Shown here one piece after another: positions 26,377 through 35,175 of a stretch of 64,000 bases of DNA. The position numbers and the translations under genes are program-made. The notes below the pieces were generated by a model. The model saw nothing but the letters and a program-made list of their open reading frames with translations. It was not told the DNA's origin and did not search any database. Numbering within the stretch: the first letter of the stretch is position 1; the number at the start of each line of letters is the position of its first letter. The DNA lies in the NCBI RefSeq assembly GCF_003050865.1, contig NZ_QAOK01000007.1:1-64000 (forward strand), given 5' to 3'. This DNA comes from Nitrosospira multiformis (GTDB lineage: Bacteria; Pseudomonadota; Gammaproteobacteria; Burkholderiales; Nitrosomonadaceae).

Positions 26377-28230
26377 ATGCAAGACACACAAAATAGCGGC
26401 ACCCGCCAATTATGCCTGCGCCTGATGAGATACGTCGCGCCGTACTGGGACGCGCTCATCCTTGCAGCAGCTTGCATGATTGCGACAGCGGCGACCGTTC
26501 CCATGCTGGCTGCATTGGTGCAGCCGACCATGGACGAGGTTATCGCGAACAGGAATCCCGAGTTGCTGCAACTCGTGCTCTTGGGAATCATCAGCTTGTT
26601 TGCGGTGCGCGCGGTAGCCGGGCACCTCGCGACTTACGTACTCCATTGGGCAGGCAGCAAACTGGTGGCGGATCTGCTCTGCGAGATATTCGACAAGCTG
26701 CTTGTATTGCCGCATTCGTATTACGAATCCTGCTCCGGCAGCAATCACATTTCGGTCGATCATGTCTCCAGGATAACATCCGATGCCCCGGAGGTGGCAC
26801 GCGCTTTTGTCAACGTGGTGACGGTGATGATCAAAGACACGTTCACTGCCATTGGTTTGCTTGCATGGATGTTTTATCTTAACTGGACGCTTGCCTTGCT
26901 GGTTTTGTTGATGTCATCCGTGATTCTGCTGGTCACGCAACTGCTTGGAGAACAGCTGCGGGAGATGGGACGGAAAAGCGGGCGAGCGATGGAGGGCCTC
27001 ACCCGGATTCTGAAAGGCTCTGCAGTGAATTTCACGGTGGTCAAGCTCTATGGCGGCGAGCAATATGAGAACCGGCGCATGAGAGAGCAGGCGGAGGAGA
27101 CACGCCGATTTTTCATGAAACGAGTTGCTGTTGCCTCTCTTTATGTTCCTTTGATACAAACCATTGGTGCTGCTGCCGTAGTGCTCACCCTCTATTTCGC
27201 CGCAAGTGAGGCAGTTGCCGGTGAAATCACGGCAGGAAGCTTTACTTCTCTTATCGCGGCCATTCTGCTGCTGATTGCTCCCGCGAAGCGAATGGCTGAA
27301 GTGGGAGAAATACTCCAACGCGGACTGCTCGCCGCTGGAAGCCTGTTTTCATTACTTGACGGGGAGGTGGAGCCGGAGACAGGAACCATCGTTATTCAGC
27401 GGGCGCGCGGGGAGCTGCAATTCGAGGAGGTCGGTTACGGCGAGCGTGCGGAGGGGAATCCTGGCGCCTCGTTAAAGGTTCATTCCATGGCGGATTCCGA
27501 TCCGGCGGCAGCACAGGGGAGCGCACTTCATCCCGGATTGCGCGACGTTACCTTGATCATTCAGCCGGGTGAGACAGTGGCGGTGGTCGGGTGCGCGGAA
27601 ACCATGGATGTACTTACGTGTATGGTGCCGCGTTTCCTCAATCCCACATCCGGGAGAATCCTGCTGGATGGGCATGATCTCAGGAACATCACGCTGGCGA
27701 GCCTGCGAGCCAACATTGCATTGGTATCTCCGCACACGGCGCTGTTCAATGACACTGTCGCGGCGAATATTGCATATGGTGCAATGGGGCGTGCCACCGA
27801 AGGACGGATTACGTGGGCAGCTCGCGCCGCTCACGCATCCGAGTTCATCCGGAGGTTGCCGGATGGGTTGCAGACCGTGGTCGGGCAGGACGGCGTGGAA
27901 CTTCCCGTCAGCCAGCGGCTGCGCATCGCCGTTGCGCGGGCGCTTCTGAAAAATGCGCCTCTATTGATCCTGAACGAGAAGCTTGGAATGATGGAGCCGG
28001 AGTCAGCGCCTCTTGTGCAGGCAGCGTTGGATACCGCGATGCAAGGCCGTACCACGTTCGTTATTGCGGATCGTTTATCCACGCTGGAGAAAGCAGACCA
28101 GGTGGTCATGGTGGACAAAGAGCGCATTGTGGAAAGGGGCTCACATCGGGAATTGATGGCAAGAGATGGAGCTTATACCCGCTTGGTTCGCAGGTTGTTT
28201 GTTTCGAGAGGTGCAGTAGTAGCTCGATGA
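26377..28230 (+). CDS. MsbA-like ABC exporter with degenerate ATPase motifs
   Basis: A full-length (617-residue) half-transporter: six membrane segments (about 25-305) then an ABC domain. The overall match to MsbA is clear (SGRILLDGHDLRNITLASLR, ALFNDTVAANIAYG, RIAVARALLKNAPLLIL, VIADRLSTLEKADQVV). Yet each catalytic motif is replaced. Walker A reads GCAETMDVLT at 405-414 with no GKST; the Q-loop Gln is Pro452; the signature is LPVSQ (509-513), not LSGGQ; Walker B Asp is Asn533 (Glu534 kept); the D-loop is GMME; the H-loop His is Asp565. An extra segment of about 25 residues precedes Walker A. ATP hydrolysis is unlikely unless a partner NBD supplies it. The frame is intact throughout. Confidence 0.9.
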   Translation: MQDTQNSGTRQLCLRLMRYVAPYWDALILAAACMIATAATVPMLAALVQPTMDEVIANRNPELLQLVLLGIISLFAVRAVAGHLATYVLHWAGSKLVADLLCEIFDKLLVLPHSYYESCSGSNHISVDHVSRITSDAPEVARAFVNVVTVMIKDTFTAIGLLAWMFYLNWTLALLVLLMSSVILLVTQLLGEQLREMGRKSGRAMEGLTRILKGSAVNFTVVKLYGGEQYENRRMREQAEETRRFFMKRVAVASLYVPLIQTIGAAAVVLTLYFAASEAVAGEITAGSFTSLIAAILLLIAPAKRMAEVGEILQRGLLAAGSLFSLLDGEVEPETGTIVIQRARGELQFEEVGYGERAEGNPGASLKVHSMADSDPAAAQGSALHPGLRDVTLIIQPGETVAVVGCAETMDVLTCMVPRFLNPTSGRILLDGHDLRNITLASLRANIALVSPHTALFNDTVAANIAYGAMGRATEGRITWAARAAHASEFIRRLPDGLQTVVGQDGVELPVSQRLRIAVARALLKNAPLLILNEKLGMMEPESAPLVQAALDTAMQGRTTFVIADRLSTLEKADQVVMVDKERIVERGSHRELMARDGAYTRLVRRLFVSRGAVVAR

Positions 28231-28328
28231 GTGACGAGCAGATCACAGGCGTTCTATCCGCCATCGCCAGTTGTTGCTCAGAAGACCAAATAGCTATTGA
28301 TCAACTGACCAAACACTCAGCCAAATAA
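28227..28328 (+). CDS. Possible tiny ORF overlapping the ABC gene stop (33 aa)
   Basis: ATG at 28227 overlaps the ABC gene stop (ATGA) and reads MSDEQITGVLSAIASCCSED through to TAA at 28328. Coupled overlap suggests translation, but the peptide is unrecognised and lacks its own ribosome site. The following 28329-29027 is AT-rich spacer in which I find no supported gene. Confidence 0.25.
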   Translation: MSDEQITGVLSAIASCCSEDQIAIDQLTKHSAK

Positions 28329-29027
28329 GCAAGATCAGGTCGCCTGCTAAAGGCAAGCCCACGACATTTCATTGTATCCCCCTTTTGACCAGTTGATCCA
28401 GGAACTGGATCTCGCCTTGCACCTGGATCGCCCGGAATATATATATGTCATTTTTCTGCTAGCGTCATATAGGTAGATCTGCCGAGGTTAGTCAATACGT
28501 ATCAGGAAAGGAAAACGAGCGGTCGCTGACATGTGAGAACTGGTGACCGCCTGGGCGATGTTGTCATCTTGATGCCGATCAGCATCGGAAGCTGGAGAAA
28601 GTGAGGTTACGAACAGAACTTTGAACACTTTAAGGTTATTGTGCGTTTACCAAGCAAAAAATGTCTTGCTCCTTCTGAGTTCTGTAAACGGGGTTTCATC
28701 TACGGCACATGGAGAATAAGCAACCATTATTTTTTGCTTGACTGGAACAGTGCAGGTTCCAGTGCTGCAAGCTCTTGCCTGTAACACCTACAGCGAGTTA
28801 AACCACTACATTCAAGGCTTGGAATTTTTCTACAGAGGAATGCAAGGAGCAGATTTCTGCTTTGTTATCAACCTCCGTTACCCTTTAATGCTGAGATTCC
28901 TTATGGAGGTTTTCGTATTTATCAAGGGTAGCGAAACTGCCTGTTTCTACGCTTACCCCAGCCGGGTGTAGATACTCCTTCGCTAGTTTCGCAACCGGTT
29001 TTTCCAATCAAAAACTCGGACTATTTG

Positions 29028-29120
29028 AGTCAGCGAACATACAGTACTAACGTCATATCGGCTGAAGCCGTATCAAGTGACGTTCAAAGCACGCCATTAT
29101 TGGACGTGGACTGGATTTCG
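29028..29120. repeat. Dispersed intergenic repeat, copy 2
   Basis: AGTCAGCGAACATACAGTAC and the following 75 bases match copy 1 at 14268-14365. The hairpin core is decayed here (TATCGGC-TGAA-GCCGTATC). The repeat ends about 65 bases before the GGDEF/EAL gene. Confidence 0.8.
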
Positions 29121-29184
29121 GGTCAATCGTTCCGATCAGAAAGAGGAAAGGACAGATAGACATAGATAAGAGAAACGAAAAGGC

Positions 29185-31254
29185 ATGAAAAAAGAGTCTG
29201 AATTGAATAACTCACTCCCCGTGCTGAAAGCAGCGATAGAGGCAACCGTTGACGGTCTTCTGGTGACAGATAAGCAGGGCAAGGTGCTTTGCTACAACCA
29301 GCTTTACGTGGATATGTGGCCCATTCCAAGTGAGCTCCTGACTCATGCGAGCCATCACGCAATCCTCGGATATTGTGCAGGGCAATTAAGAGATCCCGAG
29401 CGATTCCTGCGTTCAATCGAGGAAATTTATGCGATGTTGGCGCCAGAAAGCTTTGATGTCTTTGAATTTCGCGATGGGCGGGTATTTGAGCGATGTGCAA
29501 AAGTCAAAACTCTGGAAGGATCTACTGCCGTGCTCGTTTGGAGTTTCAGGGACATTACTGAACGGAGGCAGGGGGAGAGCTACAAAGCGCAGTTAGCGGC
29601 AATCGTCGAGTCCTCGAACGATGCAATCGTTGTAAAGGATCTAAACGGCATTATTACCAGTTGGAATGGGGCGGCAGAAGAGCTTTTTGGGTATCGTTCC
29701 AGTGAAATAATAGGCTCTTCCGTATTGACACTGATTCCGCCCGACGGCCTGGAGGAAGAGAACAGAATCATGAACCTCATCAAGAGCGGGAAACGCACAA
29801 ACCATTTTGAAACCGTGCGATGGAAAAAGGGCAAGAAACCGATTGATGTCTCTGTCACGATATCGCCGGTGAAGGATAGCGCAGGCAACATCATCGGTGC
29901 ATCGAAGATTGCGCGGGATATCACTCAGCGCAAGGAATCACAAGAACGTATCGAGTATCTGGCCCATTATGACTCGCTGACCGGGCTGCCCAACCGCGCG
30001 CTGCTTGCTGACCGCATGAGGATCGCGATCGAGAACGCTAGCCGATATTCCTTCCGGTTGGCGTTACTATTCGTGGACCTCGATCGCTTCAAGCTGATCA
30101 ACGATTCGCTCGGTCATGAGATCGGCGACAAGCTGCTTAAGGCGGTTGCAGGGCGCATGCAGTCTACGGTTCGCCAAACCGATACAGTCAGCCGGCTAGG
30201 AGGTGACGAGTTTATTGTCCTGCTAGGTCAGATTCATACAGCTACGGACGCAGCGGGAGTCGCTGAGAAGCTTGCTGCAGTCTTGTCTCAGCCCTATCAA
30301 ATAGAACAGCATAAACTCTTGTTGACGGCGAGCATCGGGATCAGCATTTATCCGGATAGTGGTAAGGACGCCAGCAGCTTGATGCGCAATGCTGACGCCT
30401 CGATGTATTCGGCCAAAGGGCAGGGCAGGAACCGCTATCAGTTCTATTCTGAAGACTTGACTTCTACCTCCGTTGAGCGGCTCAGCCTTGAACATGATCT
30501 ACGCGGTGCTCTTGCGCGTGATGAAATTTTTCCGGTATACCAGCCACAGATAGAGCTTGCTACCGGACGCGTCGTAGGTGCGGAGGCACTCATGCGCTGG
30601 GAACGCCTTGGGCAGGGATTAGTCTCGCCTGCGAGCTTTATTCCTGTAGCCGAGGACAGCGGTTTAATTCTGTCTCTCGGTGAGCACTTCCTGAGGGAAG
30701 CCTGCCTGCAGGCACGCCAGTGGCATGAGCAGCAGCAATTTGAGGGAACAATCGCGGTAAACGTTTCAGCGGTGCAATTCCGTCAGAATGATTTCACAGA
30801 TGTTGTACTGCGCGCACTTGCAGACACCGGCCTTTCGCCAGAGTGCCTGGAACTAGAGGTAACCGAAAGCGTCGTGATGCATGGAGTGGAATCGGTCGCA
30901 CAGAAAATGCGTATCCTGGAATCTCACGGTATAAAGCTGGCTATTGACGATTTCGGTACCGGCTATTCCAGTTTGTCATATTTACGGCAGTTTGCCATTG
31001 ACCGGCTAAAAATAGATCAATGCTTCGTTCGTGATCTCCCCGAGAACACCGACGCCAAAGCTATTATTTGCGCCATTGTGGCGATGGGACTCAGCCTTGG
31101 CTTGCGTGTAATGGCGGAAGGTGTAGAGACGGAAGCGCAAGCTCGCTTTCTTCAAGACATCAATTGCGCGGAAAGCCAAGGTTATCTATACGCGAAGCCC
31201 ATGATGCCAAATGACTTTGAAGCGTGGCTGAAAAGCAGGAAGTCGGGTTTTTAG
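29185..31254 (+). CDS. PAS-PAS-GGDEF-EAL cyclic-di-GMP enzyme
   Basis: A 689-residue cytosolic signalling protein. A first PAS-like domain (about 12-125) has a DGLLVTDKQGKVLCYNQLY start; a second PAS/PAC follows (about 135-255: ESSNDAIVVKDLNGIITSWN). The GGDEF motif at 339-343 is intact with an RQTD inhibitory site just upstream. The EAL domain keeps GAEALMRW (Glu467) and DDFGTGYSSLSYL. Both synthesis and breakdown of c-di-GMP are thus possible; the net direction is unknown. No membrane segment is seen. The stop is followed at once by a truncated gene. Confidence 0.93.
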   Translation: MKKESELNNSLPVLKAAIEATVDGLLVTDKQGKVLCYNQLYVDMWPIPSELLTHASHHAILGYCAGQLRDPERFLRSIEEIYAMLAPESFDVFEFRDGRVFERCAKVKTLEGSTAVLVWSFRDITERRQGESYKAQLAAIVESSNDAIVVKDLNGIITSWNGAAEELFGYRSSEIIGSSVLTLIPPDGLEEENRIMNLIKSGKRTNHFETVRWKKGKKPIDVSVTISPVKDSAGNIIGASKIARDITQRKESQERIEYLAHYDSLTGLPNRALLADRMRIAIENASRYSFRLALLFVDLDRFKLINDSLGHEIGDKLLKAVAGRMQSTVRQTDTVSRLGGDEFIVLLGQIHTATDAAGVAEKLAAVLSQPYQIEQHKLLLTASIGISIYPDSGKDASSLMRNADASMYSAKGQGRNRYQFYSEDLTSTSVERLSLEHDLRGALARDEIFPVYQPQIELATGRVVGAEALMRWERLGQGLVSPASFIPVAEDSGLILSLGEHFLREACLQARQWHEQQQFEGTIAVNVSAVQFRQNDFTDVVLRALADTGLSPECLELEVTESVVMHGVESVAQKMRILESHGIKLAIDDFGTGYSSLSYLRQFAIDRLKIDQCFVRDLPENTDAKAIICAIVAMGLSLGLRVMAEGVETEAQARFLQDINCAESQGYLYAKPMMPNDFEAWLKSRKSGF

Positions 31255-31523
31255 GTGCTCGCACTACCATTCGTTAATCTTCATTACGGCAAGCATGGCG
31301 AGATTAATGGAGTAATCCTGTCGAATGGCACGAGTGTGCGCTTTCCGCGCGAAGTATCTTACCAGTTCGAGCCAATGTTAAAAATCGGACAGAGCATTAC
31401 GCATCGGGTTACGGCACCAAAAATCAATACGGCAAGGCACTGGAGGCCACCGCGCTAGGCTTTGCGGAGCAACAAGACAGTCTCTCGTATTCCTCGATAT
31501 CCTCAATGTGGAGCAAGGAATAG
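31255..31523 (+). pseudogene. Truncated and frameshifted gene fragment downstream of the GGDEF/EAL gene
   Basis: Reading on from the upstream stop, FVNLHYGKHGEINGVILSNG, VRFPREVSYQFEPMLKIGQS and then a broken end are seen. One base step near 31408 restores a sensible continuation, GYGTKNQYGKALEATALG, running to a TAG at 31523. The N-terminus, where a signal peptide would be expected, is missing. The repeated 'NG..V.FP....' pattern suggests a small OB-like secreted domain. No function is assigned; it is probably dead. Confidence 0.6.
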
Positions 31524-31581
31524 CTTGCCGATGTTGCGTCAAACCGAGAATCAACCTGATATACCTGTGCTGCTTCAACAA

Positions 31582-31619
31582 GAACCCGGATTATCAGCAG
31601 TTTAGATGAGTCCGGGTTC
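31582..31619. repeat. Intergenic inverted repeat (9-base perfect arms)
   Basis: GAACCCGGA (31582-31590) and TCCGGGTTC (31611-31619) form a perfect stem with a 20-base loop between the pseudogene and the convergent NDH-2 gene. There is no T run, so terminator function is only possible. Confidence 0.6.
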
Positions 31620-31780
31620 CTATATTCCTATAACCAGCTCTTATAGTTAAATCATGAGTTCCAAGGGCAAACCCTGAATCACAAATGATATCGCCTTCGC
31701 TGCAACCCGTGGGGATAGAGCCTTCGCCCTCTCGTCGTCGTCGTCAACAGGCGTTGTGCAATCATTCCATTCCTGCTGCT

Positions 31781-33049
31781 CTATTGATCTGATCGAGGCC
31801 TGATAATCATTCTCAATGATTGATCTTTGGTGAAAAAAGCAACTGCCCAGTTTGTTAGGGTCATAAACCGGTTGCGATAGGTGACAAGAGAAAAAAGGTG
31901 TACAAATAACCAGATTACCCATGCCATGAACCCCTTGAGATGCAAGGCGGGTGTGGGAAAGTCTGCCACGGCCTTGTTTCTGCCGATAATAGCCAGCGAT
32001 CCTTTGTCATTGTACGTAAACGATATCAAAGGTTGGTTACGGATGAGGGCAACAAGATTAGCAGCCAGATTTCTGCCTTGCTGAAGCGCTACTTGCGCGA
32101 GCTGGGGATGCCCCTGGGGAAAATTTCTATCCGAGGTCAGCAGGGAAGTATCGCCTATGGCGTAGATGTTCCCTGTTGCGCTGACTTTGTTATATTCATT
32201 CACCAGCAGGCGGTTACCTCGTCCATAACATTCCTGGGGCAGGCCTTCGAATATCCTCGCAGTCACGCCTGCTGTCCACAGCAGGATTTGCGTCTCTATG
32301 GTTTTTCCGTCGGAGAAAATCACGGTACTGTTTATGTAATCCTTCACCTGGGCATCCAGATGTATTTCAACGCCCATTTTCAGCAGCACTTCGTAGGTAT
32401 ATTTTTGCGATTGAACGCTCATAGCGCCCAATAGAGCGGATGCACTGTCAACAAGGTGAATCCGTGGCTGGAGACCAGTCAATTCAGGGTAATCCCTGTG
32501 CAGGATTTTCTTGCGCATCTCTGCCAACATGCCCGCAATTTCAACTCCCGTCGGGCCACCCCCGGCAATCACGACCGAAAACGGCTTTTTCCTTCTCATT
32601 TCAGCAGGCTCAATAGTTATTTCTTCCATTTTTTGAAGCATGTAATTTCGTATTTCTATAGCATCATCTGCCGTCTTCATGGGCAGCGCAGCCCGACGGA
32701 TATTTTCGATACCAAAATAATTGGGCTCGGTCCCCGTGGCGAGAACAAGATGATCGTAGGCCAACTCACCCGTGGACAGCAGCACCTTGTTGTCTTCCGG
32801 CATCACCTTTTGCAATTTGCCCAGCCGGAAGTGAATGTTTTCCTTGCCATGGAAAAATTTTCGGAAGGGGTATGCGATATTGGACACGTCCAGGAAGCCG
32901 GTCGCAACCTGGTACAGAAGCGGAGGAAAAAGGTGGTAGTTATTCATGTCCACCAGCGTTACATCAAATTCCTCTTTCCCAGCCAAATGCTTGACTAAGT
33001 TTAGTCCAGCAAAGCCACCACCGATAATAGCGATTCTGGTTTTCATCAT
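31781..33049 (-). CDS. ndh: Type II NADH:quinone oxidoreductase (NDH-2)
   Basis: A 422-residue two-dinucleotide-fold flavoprotein that passes electrons from NADH to quinone without pumping protons. The FAD site is RIAIIGGGFAGLNLVKHL at the start; the second GxGxxG is IAGGGPTGVEIAGMLAE (about 162-178). YAIGDTSLL and the quinone-side AQVALQQGRNLAANL are typical. The C-terminus (WVIWLFVHLFSLVTYRNRF) is the amphipathic membrane anchor of NDH-2. Two ATGs stand at the start (MMKTR). It is separated by about 110 bases from the CapD-like gene and is probably transcribed alone. Confidence 0.9.
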   Translation of the reverse strand: MMKTRIAIIGGGFAGLNLVKHLAGKEEFDVTLVDMNNYHLFPPLLYQVATGFLDVSNIAYPFRKFFHGKENIHFRLGKLQKVMPEDNKVLLSTGELAYDHLVLATGTEPNYFGIENIRRAALPMKTADDAIEIRNYMLQKMEEITIEPAEMRRKKPFSVVIAGGGPTGVEIAGMLAEMRKKILHRDYPELTGLQPRIHLVDSASALLGAMSVQSQKYTYEVLLKMGVEIHLDAQVKDYINSTVIFSDGKTIETQILLWTAGVTARIFEGLPQECYGRGNRLLVNEYNKVSATGNIYAIGDTSLLTSDRNFPQGHPQLAQVALQQGRNLAANLVALIRNQPLISFTYNDKGSLAIIGRNKAVADFPTPALHLKGFMAWVIWLFVHLFSLVTYRNRFMTLTNWAVAFFTKDQSLRMIIRPRSDQ

Positions 33050-33161
33050 GTGGTAATCGACAGAGATGAACGGGAAAATAGCTGCAATTCTTTATCAATA
33101 CTCCGATCTGGAGCAGAAGTTTGATCAAAAGCTGCAATGGCAATGCAATGAGAAGCAATGC

Positions 33162-35174
33162 CTATGCGATACGAGACTGGAGCACCTGGGAAACAGGGGC
33201 AATTGATTCCGCGCTCGAGTATTCCGGAACCCATCTGGGCAGTTCCCGCCTGACTTCTTCGTCACTCAGGGCCGGATGCTCGTCAAGCCATGCCAGCAGA
33301 GCTGTCAGCCATTTTTTGTCTACCTGGCGCGCCTGTGCGATACGCAATTTTGGGTGGGGTGTGGGAAGCGTATTTTCGTCATCCGCCAACAGTTCTTCAT
33401 GAAGTTTTTCGCCGGGACGCAAGCCATTGTAGACAATTTTTATTTCATCCTCGCTCAATCCGGAAAGACGGATCAAATCTCTCGCAAGATCGGCGATTTT
33501 GATCGGTTCACCCATATCCAGCACGAAAATTTCGTCCCCACGCCGCTTGCCACCCATCAACCCCGCCTGTAGCACCAACTGCGCTGCTTCAGGTATGGAC
33601 ATGAAATATCGGGTGATTTCCGAGTGGGTTACCGTTATCGGTCCCCCTTTTTCAATCTGCTCCCGGAACTTGGGAATCACGCTGCCCGCGCTGCCCAGCA
33701 CGTTACCGAAACGCACCATGACAAATCGCGGCTCCTGCCTCCTTTCGAGCCTGCCGCCCGAAACAATTCTGCCGGAGACATTTTCGGCAGGACTGTCAGG
33801 GGAGGCAATCGACTGCTGTAACGCCTGGCACACCATTTCAGCCAGGCGCTTGCTCGCGCCCATGACATTGGTGGGATTGACGGCCTTGTCGGTCGAAATC
33901 AGTACGAATTTCTCCACCCCGTACCGGATCGCGGCTTGCGCCAGCACATAGGTTCCGCGGACGTTGTTCAACACTGCCTGCCATGCATTTTCCTGTTCCA
34001 TCAGGGGCACATGCTTATAGGCGGCAGCATGAAACACGATAGCCGGCCTGTATTGCAGGAATACCTGGGACAGCCGCGCTTCATCCTTGACATCGCCAAT
34101 GGCGAATATCATGGGAATCTCGGGAAAATCAGCCTGGAATTCCTGCTCTATGCTGTACAGCGCAAATTCATTCAATTCGAACAGCACCAGTTGGGCCGGG
34201 GTGAATTTGGCGATCTGCCGGCACAATTCCGATCCGATCGAACCACCAGCGCCTGTAATCAGCACGGTTTTTCCCGTCAGCAAATCGTGAAGCCCATCGT
34301 TATCCAGCACGACGGGATCCCGCCCCAGCAGATCTTCCGGCTCGACTGTCCGGATTTGCGACACCTTGATGTTGCCGCTGATCAGGTCGTTATAGGAAGG
34401 GACGATCAAGGCCTTTACCCCTGCCGCCGCACACATTTGCAAGGCCCGACGGCGGTCGCGCAGGAGGCGGTCGGGACGGCGGCGGTCAGAGCGGGCGCGA
34501 TAGGATTTGCGGCGCTCTGAAGTGGAGGAGGTGAGGGCGATGATGGCGTGGGCGACACCCAGTTTCCGGGCTACCACCGGCAGATCGTTGATGCGGCCCA
34601 GTACTTTGAATCCGTGCAGCATCAGCCCCTGCCTGGCCGGATCGTCGTCAAGGAAACCTGCGACACGCCATTCCACATTGCGCGCCAACTCTTTTACCAG
34701 GCCAACAGCAGCATCACTTGCTCCCATCACCAGGACGAGATTGCCGCCCGCTTTACTTTGGCCGTAGAGCCGGTGTTCCTTCCAGAACCGGTAAGCGAGA
34801 CGGCTGCTTCCCATGATGAACAGCAGCAGGATGGGAGCCAGTATCAGCACCGTTCTGGGCACACCGACCAGTATCTGCAACATGTATAGCACCAATGGAA
34901 CGGCTGTGGCCGAGGCGGATACGGCAAACAGGATGCGCCGCAGATCAGGCAGGCTTGCGTAATGCCAGAGTCCACGATAAAGGCCGAAGAATAAGAAGGC
35001 CGCCGCGTGTATCGGGACCACCCACGGCAGGATCTCTTCTAAAGATGCCAGATAAACGAAGGGTATCTCGAAATTGAAGCGGAACAGATAAGCCAGCGAC
35101 CAGGCGATAGCGGCAGCTACAACATCATGCCCGAATGCAATAACCGTTCTTATGTTGAGTTTGGGTGTCGGCAT
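33162..35174 (-). CDS. CapD-like polysaccharide biosynthesis protein (nucleotide-sugar dehydratase)
   Basis: A 670-residue membrane enzyme. Four N-terminal membrane segments (about 10-125) are followed by a first Rossmann-like region and then the SDR catalytic domain (about 315-600). The SDR domain has TVLITGAGGSIGSELCRQI, DKAVNPTNVMGASKRLAE (with the Lys of the SDR active site) and MVRFGNVLGSAGSVIPKF. It likely acts as a UDP-GlcNAc 4,6-dehydratase/epimerase for surface glycan. Two in-frame insertions stand out: an Arg-rich one at about 222-246 built on a 15-base repeat, and a Ser/Gly/Arg stretch before MVRFGN. It follows the WecA-like gene by one base, forming an operon. Confidence 0.9.
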   Translation of the reverse strand: MPTPKLNIRTVIAFGHDVVAAAIAWSLAYLFRFNFEIPFVYLASLEEILPWVVPIHAAAFLFFGLYRGLWHYASLPDLRRILFAVSASATAVPLVLYMLQILVGVPRTVLILAPILLLFIMGSSRLAYRFWKEHRLYGQSKAGGNLVLVMGASDAAVGLVKELARNVEWRVAGFLDDDPARQGLMLHGFKVLGRINDLPVVARKLGVAHAIIALTSSTSERRKSYRARSDRRRPDRLLRDRRRALQMCAAAGVKALIVPSYNDLISGNIKVSQIRTVEPEDLLGRDPVVLDNDGLHDLLTGKTVLITGAGGSIGSELCRQIAKFTPAQLVLFELNEFALYSIEQEFQADFPEIPMIFAIGDVKDEARLSQVFLQYRPAIVFHAAAYKHVPLMEQENAWQAVLNNVRGTYVLAQAAIRYGVEKFVLISTDKAVNPTNVMGASKRLAEMVCQALQQSIASPDSPAENVSGRIVSGGRLERRQEPRFVMVRFGNVLGSAGSVIPKFREQIEKGGPITVTHSEITRYFMSIPEAAQLVLQAGLMGGKRRGDEIFVLDMGEPIKIADLARDLIRLSGLSEDEIKIVYNGLRPGEKLHEELLADDENTLPTPHPKLRIAQARQVDKKWLTALLAWLDEHPALSDEEVRRELPRWVPEYSSAESIAPVSQVLQSRIA
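34443..34487. repeat. Three 15-base repeats inside the CapD-like gene
   Basis: On the minus strand three 15-base units each begin GACCGCC and encode DRRRP, DRLLR and DRRRA (residues 230-244). They fall between the conserved SSTSERRKS and CAAAGVKAL blocks, which are nearly contiguous in related proteins. Confidence 0.8.
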
Positions 35175-35175
35175 G

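Noticed and set aside
28738-28971. 77-codon plus-strand frame in the long spacer
   Set aside because: Non-ATG start, no ribosome site, unrecognised; kept out for lack of support.
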